DNA from: Candidatus Sulfurimonas baltica
GTDB lineage: Bacteria > Campylobacterota > Campylobacteria > Campylobacterales > Sulfurimonadaceae
DNA: 64,000 nucleotides
Assembly (NCBI RefSeq): GCF_015265455.1
Contig: NZ_CP054492.1
Location: 2,232,001-2,296,000 of the forward strand
Reading direction: 5' to 3'
Numbering within the stretch: position 1 is the first letter of the stretch; the number at the start of each line of letters is the position of its first letter. The position numbers and the translations under genes were made by a program. Below, in pieces: positions 45,148 to 53,526 of the stretch. The notes beneath the pieces were generated by a model. It was not told the origin of the DNA and ran no database searches. It saw only the letters and a list, made by a program, of their open reading frames with translations.

Positions 45148-45339
45148 ATGGAATTAACTGGAATTATATTATTTATAGGATCTTTAGGTTTGTTTTTACG
45201 TTGGGGATACAACATGTTCTCCATATTAAAATACCAGAGGCTCTTAAAAAATACAAAAGAGGAACTTATGTTTGAATATGCCAAAGGAGTAGTGCTGTAT
45301 ATTGTAATTGCTATATCAGCTGGTATGGTATGGGGCTAG
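45148..45339 (+). CDS. Small membrane protein, unknown
   Basis: 63 residues from the ATG at 45148 (AAAGGA upstream); a longer frame from a TTG at 45100 is less likely. Two hydrophobic helices (about 3-20 and 44-61) are separated by a basic loop. It follows the zinc-ribbon gene by 44 bp and may be co-transcribed with it. A small membrane protein beside a regulated gene could be a toxin or an effector partner, but there is no direct evidence. Confidence 0.5.
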   Translation: MELTGIILFIGSLGLFLRWGYNMFSILKYQRLLKNTKEELMFEYAKGVVLYIVIAISAGMVWG

Positions 45340-45360
45340 AAGGTATCAGAAGGAGAAATT

Positions 45361-45471
45361 ATGTTACTTAAGCAAGTAGGTTTAGATAATGGAGATAAAG
45401 GGTTTCATGGGAATGTTCATAATTTGAAACATATAGATATTATCCACAAGATAACCCAAATAGAGATTTAA
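45361..45471 (+). CDS. Possible 36-aa small ORF with a strong ribosome binding site
   Basis: ATG at 45361 is preceded by AGAAGGAGAAATT, one of the better Shine-Dalgarno sequences in the element. The frame codes for a hydrophilic peptide starting MLLKQVGLDNGDKG and ending at 45471. It has no recognised family and could be the start of a lost gene. Beyond it, to 45630, is AT-rich DNA with an inverted AGAGTATCTT / AAGATACTCT pair near 45478-45510. Confidence 0.25.
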   Translation: MLLKQVGLDNGDKGFHGNVHNLKHIDIIHKITQIEI

Positions 45472-45630
45472 TTAAGAGAGTATCTTAGAAATACTCTTAA
45501 AGATACTCTTAGGAGAGCTAAAAAACTAATGGGATATTTTTAAGTCTTATATGGGGTGTTAGTATGTCCTGCTAAGTTAAATATGCTAAAATACAACAAA
45601 TAGTAATAATTAATATTAAGGAAACTATAA

Positions 45631-46866
45631 ATGCTTTTAAAACTTATTTTATTTTTATCATTTTTTTTTATTCTTACTGGATGTAGCTATAAAACAGATG
45701 TTGTGGCTGGTTTTGCTGGTGAAAAAGAAATATTTGTTGGTACATCAGAATGGCCATATGACCCTATAAAAATAACTTTAAGAAAAGAAAATAATTTACA
45801 ATTTAAATGTAATGGTGTTTTTACAAAAGGGAATGATAGGAGTGGAGGTACAATCAATGATGGTAAATTTTATTTAAATTGTATAAATGATTTGAATATT
45901 AATGGTGATTGGTACTCTCCAAGTGGTATGAATAACTTAGTTGCAGATGGCATAAGTAATGATGGCAGGAAATTTCATATGATTGCTGGAACTCAATTAA
46001 ATGTTTTTCCAAGTTTAAGAAGTAAGTTAAATAAGCAAGTTTTTGAATCAGAAAACACTCTAACAACACAAGTTGTAACAATTCAAGCAACCACAAATAA
46101 TACTAATATTATAACACTCCTTCAAGATTCAAAAGCTCATAAAGTAGATAATACAAAATGGCTTTTTATAGTTGGTATAGAAAATTATGAATATACAGAT
46201 TCTGTTATATATTCAAAAAATAGTGCTGAACAAATCAAGGAAGTTATTAAAAAAAGACTTGGAGTACCTGAGCAGAATATCAGGACTCTTATTAATACAA
46301 ATGCAACTAGTGCCAAAATAGATTATAACTTGAAAGATATGCTTAGAAGAGTTAAAAGTGGAGACACTGTTTACTTCTATTACAGCGGGCATGGTATTCC
46401 AGTGCCAACACAAGACAAAGCACCATATATGTTAGCCCAAGATATGAATCCAGCTTATCTAACAGATGATAGATTTAAACTCCAAAACATATACAAAAGC
46501 CTTAGTAATTCAAAAGCAAGTAAAGTTGTAGCTTTTATAGATAGCTGTTTTTCAGGTGGAACAGACAATCAAGCACTTATAAAAGGTGTTGCTGCTACAA
46601 GAATCAAACCTAAAAGTGTGACTTTTGATACAAGCAAAATGGTTGTTATAAGTGCAGGAAGTGGAACTCAATACTCAAATAAATATGATGAAAAGAGCAA
46701 TAGACTTTTTTCTTATTATGTTATGAGAGGATTGATTGAAAACAATTCAAACACTCAAAGATTATATGATTATGTAAAATCAAATGTACAAGAGAAGTCA
46801 TATGAGATGGGTGCAAGTTATGAGCAAGTTCCTGTTTATAGTGGAAATATTGGTTTAGAGCTATAA
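45631..46866 (+). CDS. Exported caspase-like (C14) protease, lipoprotein
   Basis: 411 residues. The signal peptide ends in the lipobox LTGC, so it should be lipid-anchored in the envelope. Residues about 25-150 are a beta-rich domain of unknown type. The rest is a peptidase C14 caspase-like fold, with catalytic H254 in FYYSGHGIPV and C306 in AFIDSCFSGG. The family cleaves after Arg, Lys or Asp depending on the member; the specificity here is not known. It is followed 19 bp later by a second caspase-like gene that shares KGVAATRIKPKSVTFDT, so the two are tandem paralogues. It is first in a four-gene operon. Confidence 0.85.
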   Translation: MLLKLILFLSFFFILTGCSYKTDVVAGFAGEKEIFVGTSEWPYDPIKITLRKENNLQFKCNGVFTKGNDRSGGTINDGKFYLNCINDLNINGDWYSPSGMNNLVADGISNDGRKFHMIAGTQLNVFPSLRSKLNKQVFESENTLTTQVVTIQATTNNTNIITLLQDSKAHKVDNTKWLFIVGIENYEYTDSVIYSKNSAEQIKEVIKKRLGVPEQNIRTLINTNATSAKIDYNLKDMLRRVKSGDTVYFYYSGHGIPVPTQDKAPYMLAQDMNPAYLTDDRFKLQNIYKSLSNSKASKVVAFIDSCFSGGTDNQALIKGVAATRIKPKSVTFDTSKMVVISAGSGTQYSNKYDEKSNRLFSYYVMRGLIENNSNTQRLYDYVKSNVQEKSYEMGASYEQVPVYSGNIGLEL

Positions 46867-46885
46867 TAAATTAAGGAAATATACT

Positions 46886-47968
46886 ATGAAACAAAAAATT
46901 AAAATCTTATTGCTTTTTGTATTATTGCAATTACCAGTTCAGTTATTTGCAGATTATGATTTTTATAATTCTGACATCAATAATTTCATTGGGAGAGGTG
47001 CCTATTTAGAAGATAAAGTGATTGTTAAAAAAAACAGAGCTGGCCTTAGAAATCAAATTATAGCCTATGAAAAATCTAAAACACAAGTAGAAGACAACAA
47101 AACAGATGGTTCTTTAAATCAAAATAAAAGTAGTGAAGTAAAGAATTTACTTGAAAAACATAATGAGTCAATGTACTTTTTTGATGACACATCAGAAAGT
47201 GATAGCATAGCACTATTACTCAAAGAAACAAAACAAAAAAAAGTAAGCTATAAAAGATATTTAATTGTAATTGGTGCTGAAAACTATGAATACACAGATA
47301 ATATAGTTTACTCACAAAACACTGCCCAAATGTTTACAGATGTAGCCCAAAAAACATTAGGAATATCAAAATCAAATACACTTGAACTAACAAGCAAAAA
47401 TGCTTCAATGGGTAGAATTCAAATGAAAATGAAAAAATTACTTAGAAGAGTAAAGCATGGAGACACTGTCTACTTCTATTATAGTGGACATGGGATCCCT
47501 GTTGTTTCACAAAAAAATGAACCTTATATCCTACCAATAGATGTTGAGCCTGAATTTATAAGTGAAGCACCCTTCTTTAAATTACAAAATATTTATAAAA
47601 CACTTGCAGATAGTAAAGCTTCAAAAGTGGTAGCCTTTATAGATAGTTGCTTTAGTGGTGCCACAGATGGAGTAAGTGTCATCAAGGGTGTGGCTGCAAC
47701 AAGAATAAAACCTAAGAGTGTAACTTTTGATACAAAGAAAATGGTTATATTAACAGCAGGTAAAGATAATCAATATTCAAATATGTATGAAGAGAAAAAA
47801 TATAGATTGTTTAGCTATTTTTTAATGGAGTCAATGTTAAAAGGTAGAACAAGTGTAAAAGATATTTATAGTGATGTCTATATCAAAGTTAAAGATAAAT
47901 CCTATGAGATGGGTGATATGAAATTACAAGAACCTACAATGAGTGGAAATAAGGCTATGGAATTTTGA
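46886..47968 (+). CDS. Second exported caspase-like (C14) protease
   Basis: 360 residues with a cleavable signal peptide (MKQKIKILLLFVLLQLPVQL, then FAD) rather than a lipobox. The caspase-like domain has H202 in FYYSGHGIPV and C255 in AFIDSCFSGA, with KGVAATRIKPKSVTFDT as in the upstream paralogue. The N-terminal 110 residues differ and look flexible. It should act in the periplasm. The stop overlaps the next gene by TTGA, showing coupling to the lipoprotein gene. One protease may activate or regulate the other, which is inference. Confidence 0.85.
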   Translation: MKQKIKILLLFVLLQLPVQLFADYDFYNSDINNFIGRGAYLEDKVIVKKNRAGLRNQIIAYEKSKTQVEDNKTDGSLNQNKSSEVKNLLEKHNESMYFFDDTSESDSIALLLKETKQKKVSYKRYLIVIGAENYEYTDNIVYSQNTAQMFTDVAQKTLGISKSNTLELTSKNASMGRIQMKMKKLLRRVKHGDTVYFYYSGHGIPVVSQKNEPYILPIDVEPEFISEAPFFKLQNIYKTLADSKASKVVAFIDSCFSGATDGVSVIKGVAATRIKPKSVTFDTKKMVILTAGKDNQYSNMYEEKKYRLFSYFLMESMLKGRTSVKDIYSDVYIKVKDKSYEMGDMKLQEPTMSGNKAMEF

Positions 47969-48954
47969 AGATAGCTTTTCTTGCCTTGCTGGCTTTATTG
48001 TTTGTAGCTTGTGGAACTCCAAAACCAAAAGTTTATCCACAGTGGTACAAGAACAGAGAGCTACAATCAGCAGTTAAATATGAAATAATAGGTTATGGTA
48101 ATGGCAATACAATTAAAGATGCAGAAGCCTCTGCAAAAGAAGATATAGCACAAACTTTGATTAGTAAGGTTCATAGTAGTTTCACTTCTACTTCAACAGA
48201 TGATAAAACTACCAGTCAGGCTAAACTAAAAGTTACAAGCAACTTAAATCTGCAAAATGTAAAAACTATCAAGCAAGAGCAAATTGATGGTTTGTTTTAT
48301 GTAGCTCTAAAATATAAAAATCTTGACTTGGCATATAGAGTGAAAACTACTATTGGAAATTTTGAATGTACAAAACAAGAACTAAACTCTTATCTTTTAC
48401 TAACCCCTCTTGTCAAAAAACTAACTGATTCACTTGGTTGTAAACTTAATTTTAAACTTGATAGAAGAAATGAAGCTTGGTATCTAAAATATAAAGAGTA
48501 TTTATTTTTACTCAGTGATGATGAATTTGAGGAATTATATGAAACAAACATAAATGATAATTTTGAGTTTAAATCTAATAAAACAGTTTTAACTGATGGA
48601 GATAGTTTTTACTTCACATTTAACTCTAAACAAGATGGATATATTACACTTCTAAATGTTTATGAAAATGGTGTTGTCACACTACTTCAACCATCAGCAC
48701 TTATAAAAAATAGTATCCAAATTCCTTCAAAAGATAGTGCTAATTTTTTTGAAGCTGGGTTAGTAAAAGAGGGTGTAAATACTTATGATTTATATGTAGC
48801 TATCTACACAAAAGAGCCACTTAATATGAGTAGATTTGAGTATGCTAATGAAGATTTGGCTTCAAGTGAATTGGCTTATAAATTTGATGAATTGATTGAG
48901 CTTATGAATGGCTATGAGTATAGTTCTTTGTTGCTTAGAACAAGAGCTAAGTGA
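47965..48954 (+). CDS. LPP20/DUF4384-like lipoprotein of the caspase operon
   Basis: 329 residues from a TTG overlapping the upstream stop. The signal peptide ends LLFVACG, a lipobox. An N-terminal LPP20-like region (YEIIGYGNGNTIKDAEASAK and EDIAQTLISKV) is followed from about residue 205 by a DUF4384-like beta domain (FNSKQDGYITLLNVYENGVV then TLLQPS). DUF4384 is often found with or fused to caspase-like proteases, which supports a functional link with the two genes before it. It probably sits at a membrane face as a scaffold or sensor. Confidence 0.75.
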   Translation: MKIAFLALLALLFVACGTPKPKVYPQWYKNRELQSAVKYEIIGYGNGNTIKDAEASAKEDIAQTLISKVHSSFTSTSTDDKTTSQAKLKVTSNLNLQNVKTIKQEQIDGLFYVALKYKNLDLAYRVKTTIGNFECTKQELNSYLLLTPLVKKLTDSLGCKLNFKLDRRNEAWYLKYKEYLFLLSDDEFEELYETNINDNFEFKSNKTVLTDGDSFYFTFNSKQDGYITLLNVYENGVVTLLQPSALIKNSIQIPSKDSANFFEAGLVKEGVNTYDLYVAIYTKEPLNMSRFEYANEDLASSELAYKFDELIELMNGYEYSSLLLRTRAK

Positions 48955-49838
48955 GGCTCAATATGACAATAATTCTAAAAAAAATATACTTATACTGTCT
49001 CTTATGTTTTAAAAATTACTCACTTTATATTATAACTTTATTAATAATAGTTAGTGCCATATTTGTGAAGTGGCATTATTCTATTGAGGAATCTGCACAA
49101 GTTGGAGATTGGTTAGCTGGATTTGCAGGAACTTTGGCATTTTTATGGCTAATTGCAAGTTTTCAACAACAAAAAAACCAACTTTCAATACAAAGTGAGG
49201 AGTTAAAACTTCAAAGAGAAGCTATTCAGCTACAAGCAAAAGAGTTGAAAAATATTGGTAAATTTTCTGCACTTGAACAAGTTAGTAGAATTGTGGATAG
49301 TGCCATTAAAGATATTGAGGCATCAACTACATCCATAAAAAATTATACTGAGCTTATTAATTTATTTACAAGAAGAGATTTTTTTGAAAATTTAGAAACT
49401 TTCTTTGACTCATTGGATAAAAAACTAATTATTGATAAATATCAAGAATGGGTTATTCAAGAAGCAGAAGTAAGAAAGTTTGTTGCAAGAATCTCAACTG
49501 CATTAAAAATATACTTGGAGCAATCCTCAGAAGAAACAATAGACTATGATTTAGATGATGTTCAATTTCTACATAATAATTTATATCATATAAAATATAT
49601 TCCATATTTGAATGAAACCTATGTAGTTATGCAAAACTTAGTTATGCTATTAATTACTATGAAGTCAATATTGAAAAAAATACAACTAGCTGGTTGGTGT
49701 GCAAGTACTATTGATATGGATGCTAATTTTCAAAATGAAATGGATAAAATGATGCTTAATGATTTAGTAAAGGATATAGATAATGCCAAACTTGAATATC
49801 CTGAAATATACAAATTGTACAAAAATATAATGGCCTGA
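48951..49838 (+). CDS. Two-helix membrane protein with coiled coil, last gene of the caspase operon
   Basis: 295 residues from a GTG overlapping the upstream stop by 4 bp; an ATG four codons later is possible. Hydrophobic helices at about 20-40 and 52-70 are followed by a Gln/Glu/Lys coiled coil (QQQKNQLSIQSEELKLQREA) and a helical C-terminal domain. The topology puts the coiled coil and C-terminus on the cytoplasmic side, so it could carry a signal between the cytoplasm and the envelope caspases. I recognise no named family beyond a general resemblance to phage-resistance-island membrane proteins. Confidence 0.7.
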   Translation: MRLNMTIILKKIYLYCLLCFKNYSLYIITLLIIVSAIFVKWHYSIEESAQVGDWLAGFAGTLAFLWLIASFQQQKNQLSIQSEELKLQREAIQLQAKELKNIGKFSALEQVSRIVDSAIKDIEASTTSIKNYTELINLFTRRDFFENLETFFDSLDKKLIIDKYQEWVIQEAEVRKFVARISTALKIYLEQSSEETIDYDLDDVQFLHNNLYHIKYIPYLNETYVVMQNLVMLLITMKSILKKIQLAGWCASTIDMDANFQNEMDKMMLNDLVKDIDNAKLEYPEIYKLYKNIMA

Positions 49839-49872
49839 AAAATCAAGACACATTAAAGATAGACATAATTGT

Positions 49873-50439
49873 TTATTGGCTGTTTTTTTTATATTGAGAA
49901 ATATATCTTAGAAGAGTGCTTCTGCCTATATTAAAATAATCTGCGATTTCTTGGTTAGCTACTCCTACATCTTGCATTTTTATCGCTTCAACAACTTTAA
50001 TCATGTCCAATTTAGATTTTCTACCAAATTTAATACCCCTTTTCTTAGCTGAGGCAATGCCTTCGGCTTGTCTTTCTGCTCTTAAATCTGTTTCAAACTC
50101 TGCTACAATTGAGAGTAACCCAATCATGAGTCTGCCGCTACTACTACTTGTATCTATATTCTGTTCAGTAGCTTTAAAAGCAACTTCTTTTGAATTCAGT
50201 TTATCTATGATTTCATATAAGTCTTTAACGCTTCTAGAACATCTATCAAGTCTTGTGACGACAAAAGTATCTCCAATTCGTACAAAGTCTAAAGCATTTT
50301 GTAGTTCTTTTCTACCAACAGATTGAGTGCTAGTAATTTTTTCATGAAATATTTTTTCACATCCTGCTTTTTCTAATAATTCGATTTGTGCTTCTAAGTT
50401 TTGACCAGAACTGCTGACTCTTGCATATCCTATTTTCAT
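49873..50439 (-). CDS. Small serine recombinase (resolvase/invertase family)
   Basis: 188 residues, the normal length. GYARVSSSGQNLEAQ contains nucleophile S9, and TRLDRCSRSV and the AEFETDLRAERQAEGIASAK region are family motifs. A C-terminal helix-turn-helix follows (ANQEIADYFNIGRSTLLRYI). It makes cuts with 2-bp overhangs and resolves or inverts DNA. It is divergent from hsdM across a 194-bp spacer with a 13-bp inverted repeat. Such resolvases next to hsd genes may flip DNA or be remnants of a transposon. Confidence 0.92.
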   Translation of the reverse strand: MKIGYARVSSSGQNLEAQIELLEKAGCEKIFHEKITSTQSVGRKELQNALDFVRIGDTFVVTRLDRCSRSVKDLYEIIDKLNSKEVAFKATEQNIDTSSSSGRLMIGLLSIVAEFETDLRAERQAEGIASAKKRGIKFGRKSKLDMIKVVEAIKMQDVGVANQEIADYFNIGRSTLLRYISQYKKNSQ

Positions 50440-50519
50440 GACTAATATACTCCAATGATAAAATTTTTAATCATGTATTATAATCTCTAAGACTTAAAGA
50501 GACACTAAAAAGAGATATG

Positions 50520-50572
50520 TTTTGAGACATATAATTTAGGTCAATATATCATTTTGTAGATATGTCTCAAAA
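50520..50572. promoter_or_regulatory. 13-bp inverted repeat between resolvase and hsdM (candidate res site/operator)
   Basis: TTTTGAGACATAT (50520-50532) and ATATGTCTCAAAA (50560-50572) are perfect inverted copies separated by 27 bp. A weaker GAGACACTAAAAAGAGATAT precedes them. The place, upstream of the resolvase and divergent from it, suits resolvase binding; control of hsdM is another possibility. Confidence 0.55.
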
Positions 50573-50633
50573 AGTATACTTATTAATACATTATATATTT
50601 AGCTATAATTAACTCAAATAAATAGGATATAGC

Positions 50634-52229
50634 ATGCCAGAACAAAAATTCCTCCAAGATCTAGAAAAGAAACTATGGACATCAGCCAACAAGCTACTGC
50701 CATCATTAGATGCAGCTGTGTATAAGCATGTAGTGTTAGGCATGGTATTTGTAAAATATGTATCAGATAGTTTTGAGACAAGAAGACAAGAACTAAAGAC
50801 TGCCTTTGCAGACCCATTAAATGAATATTTCTTAGGTGAAGATGTAGATGATGAGTTCATAAATGAAGAGCTTGAAAACAGAGACTTCTATACTGAGAAG
50901 AATGTGTTCTGGGTGCCACAGGCCGCTAGATGGCATTATCTCCAAGACAACATCAGACTCTCTATGGGTTCACCTATGCCTCTTGGTGGTGAGTTTAAAG
51001 GTGCTGGCAAGCTACTAGATGACACAATGGAACTCATAGAGAAAGAGAATCCAAAGCTAAAGAGAATTCTCAACAAGAACTATGCACAGCTACAGATAGA
51101 ACAAAACAAACTGGCAGACTTGCTAGATCTTATAGCTACTATTCCATTCGCTCATGACACACTAAAAGCTAAAGATATACTAGGTCATGTATATGAGTAT
51201 TTCTTAGGTCAATTTGCAGCGGCTGAGGGAAAAAAAGGTGGGCAGTTCTATACTCCTAAATCTATTGTAAATCTCATTATTGAGATGGTTGAACCATACA
51301 AAGGTCGTATTTATGACCCTGCCATGGGAAGTGGTGGATTTTTTATCTCTAGTGAGAAGTTCATTGAAGCGCACAATGGAAGACTTGGGGATATTTCGGT
51401 TTATGGGCAAGAGTCTAATCCTACTACATGGAGATTAGCGGCTATGAACATGGCGATTCGTGGGATAGATTTTAACTTTGGAAAAGAACCAGCCGATACC
51501 TTTACAAACGACCAACACCCAGACCTAAGAGCTGATTTTGTACTGGCTAATCCTCCATTTAATCAGGATGAGTGGTGGGATGGTAGTTTAGAAGGCGATG
51601 CAAGGTGGAAATATGGAACACCATCAAAAGGTAATGGCAACTATGCTTGGATACAACACATGCTTCACCATACAAGCCCAAATGGAGTTGTAGGTTTAGT
51701 TTTAGCCAATGGCTCACTCAGTTCAAACACTTCTGGCGAAGGGGACATAAGAGCAGCCCTTGTAAAAACAGACATAGTAGAAGCGATAGTAGCTCTTCCA
51801 TCACAACTCTTTGCCAATACACAAATACCAGCTTGTATTTGGATACTCAACCGTAACAAAAAACAAAAAGGCAAAACTCTATTTATAGATGCACGCAATG
51901 TTGGGCACATGGTAGACAGAGCTCAAAAAGCATTTAGTGATGATGACACAAAAGCATTAGCTGATATGTTGCATAAGTTTAGAGCCAACACAGGTTATGA
52001 AGATATAGCAGGAGAGTTTTATGGTGCAACGACTGAAGAGATAGCAAAACAAGAGTTCATCCTAACTCCAGGGCGATATGTGGGAACAGCCGAAGAGGAA
52101 GATGACGGCATCCCATTTGGTGAGAAAATGGCTACACTGACTGCAACTCTGAGTGAGCAGTTTAAAGAATCGGCTAGGCTTGAAGCAATGATAAAAAAGA
52201 ACTTGGCGGGGCTTGGGTATGAAGTCTGA
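50634..52229 (+). CDS. hsdM: Type I restriction-modification DNA methyltransferase subunit HsdM
   Basis: 531 residues. The N-terminal HsdM helical domain starts FLQDLEKKLWTSANKLLPSL. SAM motif DPAMGSGG lies at 228-235, and the catalytic NPPF at 306-309 marks an N6-adenine methyltransferase. It works in an HsdM2-HsdS complex to methylate, and with HsdR2 to cut unmodified DNA. The order hsdM-hsdS-(coiled-coil)-(abi)-hsdR is a type I operon with two inserted accessory genes. hsdS overlaps its end. Confidence 0.96.
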   Translation: MPEQKFLQDLEKKLWTSANKLLPSLDAAVYKHVVLGMVFVKYVSDSFETRRQELKTAFADPLNEYFLGEDVDDEFINEELENRDFYTEKNVFWVPQAARWHYLQDNIRLSMGSPMPLGGEFKGAGKLLDDTMELIEKENPKLKRILNKNYAQLQIEQNKLADLLDLIATIPFAHDTLKAKDILGHVYEYFLGQFAAAEGKKGGQFYTPKSIVNLIIEMVEPYKGRIYDPAMGSGGFFISSEKFIEAHNGRLGDISVYGQESNPTTWRLAAMNMAIRGIDFNFGKEPADTFTNDQHPDLRADFVLANPPFNQDEWWDGSLEGDARWKYGTPSKGNGNYAWIQHMLHHTSPNGVVGLVLANGSLSSNTSGEGDIRAALVKTDIVEAIVALPSQLFANTQIPACIWILNRNKKQKGKTLFIDARNVGHMVDRAQKAFSDDDTKALADMLHKFRANTGYEDIAGEFYGATTEEIAKQEFILTPGRYVGTAEEEDDGIPFGEKMATLTATLSEQFKESARLEAMIKKNLAGLGYEV

Positions 52230-53493
52230 GTGGAACACATATGTGCTAAATGATATTATTGAAATCATAGGTGGTGGAACACCAAAAAGAGCTATTTCCG
52301 AATACTGGGAAGGTAAAATACCCTGGTTATCTGTAGTTGATTTTAATACTGGAAATAAATATGTTTCTGAAACCAAAGAATACATCACAGAACTGGGTCT
52401 ACAAAAGAGTAGTACAAAAATGCTGGAAAAAGGACAGATTATAATATCAGCTAGAGGAACTGTTGGTGCCTTGGCTCAATTGACTCAGCCAATGGCATTC
52501 AATCAGTCCTGTTATGGTTTGAATGCAAAAGCAGAATATACAATCAATGAGTTCTTGTATTATTTAGTTAAGCATCAAATAGCTAATTTACAACAGATTA
52601 CTCATGGGGCTGTATTTGACACAATTACAAAAGACACATTCAAGCAAATAGATGTTTCTTTGCCACCATTAGCAACCCAAAAGAAAATAGCACACATCCT
52701 CTCAACCCTAGATGACAAAATAGAACTCAACCGCAAGATGAACCAGACACTAGAAGAGATGGCTCAGGCACTTTTTAAGTCTTGGTTTGTAGATTTTGAC
52801 CCAGTACATGCAAAAATGGGATGTGCAAATGATGAAGAGCTAGAAGTAGCAGCTCGTGAACTTGGAATATCCAAAGAAGTATTAGAACTATTTCCTAGTG
52901 AGTTTGAAGAGAGTGAGCTTGGGATGATTCCTGAGGGGTGGGACAATGACTTTTTGGATAGCTTTGTAGAAATACTTGACTCAAAACGAATACCTTTGGC
53001 ATCCAATGAAAGAGCAACAAGAAAAGGAAGTATCCCATATTATGGTGCTACTAGCATAATGGATTATGTAGATGATTACATATTTGATGAAACTTTGCTG
53101 TTGATGGGTGAAGATGGTTCAGTTACTAGAGAGAATGGTACCCCTTTTTTACAGTATATATGGGGACAATCATGGGTTAATAATCATGCCCATGTTATGA
53201 GAAGCAAGTCAACACTATCTGTTGAAGCTTTGTATATTGCATTACTAAATAAAAATGTAACCATGTTTGTAACAGGTGCTGTTCAGCCTAAAATCAATCA
53301 GGGTAACTTAAAACAAATACCTATTATTAATGCTGGAGATGTAGTCAATAAAATGTATTCAACTTTAATAGAGCCAATATTTGCAAAAGTTAGATTAATT
53401 ACAGAAGAAAATATAACTCTCCAAAAAACAAGAGACGCACTTCTCCCAAAACTCCTCTCAGGTGAGCTGGATGTTTCAGAGCTAGAGTTATGA
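52219..53493 (+). CDS. hsdS: Type I restriction-modification specificity subunit HsdS
   Basis: 424 residues from the ATG at 52219, overlapping hsdM by 11 bp. There are two target-recognition domains: the first (EIIGGGTPKRAISEYW onward) ends at about residue 160, and the second starts near 240. They are separated by the central helix region LPPLATQKKIAHILSTLDDK. The C-terminal helix KTRDALLPKLLSGELDVSEL mirrors it. It sets the bipartite DNA target, which cannot be predicted here. No internal inverted repeats typical of phase-variable hsdS were noticed. Confidence 0.95.
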   Translation: MKSEWNTYVLNDIIEIIGGGTPKRAISEYWEGKIPWLSVVDFNTGNKYVSETKEYITELGLQKSSTKMLEKGQIIISARGTVGALAQLTQPMAFNQSCYGLNAKAEYTINEFLYYLVKHQIANLQQITHGAVFDTITKDTFKQIDVSLPPLATQKKIAHILSTLDDKIELNRKMNQTLEEMAQALFKSWFVDFDPVHAKMGCANDEELEVAARELGISKEVLELFPSEFEESELGMIPEGWDNDFLDSFVEILDSKRIPLASNERATRKGSIPYYGATSIMDYVDDYIFDETLLLMGEDGSVTRENGTPFLQYIWGQSWVNNHAHVMRSKSTLSVEALYIALLNKNVTMFVTGAVQPKINQGNLKQIPIINAGDVVNKMYSTLIEPIFAKVRLITEENITLQKTRDALLPKLLSGELDVSELEL

Positions 53494-53526
53494 ATTATGT
53501 CATTAAATACTAAGTGAGGAAAAATA

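Noticed and set aside
51204-51410. Minus-strand frames inside hsdM, hsdS and hsdR
   Set aside because: All lie opposite well-conserved coding sequence and show no family features; shadows of the real genes.
52213-53493. Phase-variable hsdS through invertible repeats
   Set aside because: Only one specificity gene is present, and I saw no long inverted repeats between its domains and another hsdS copy.
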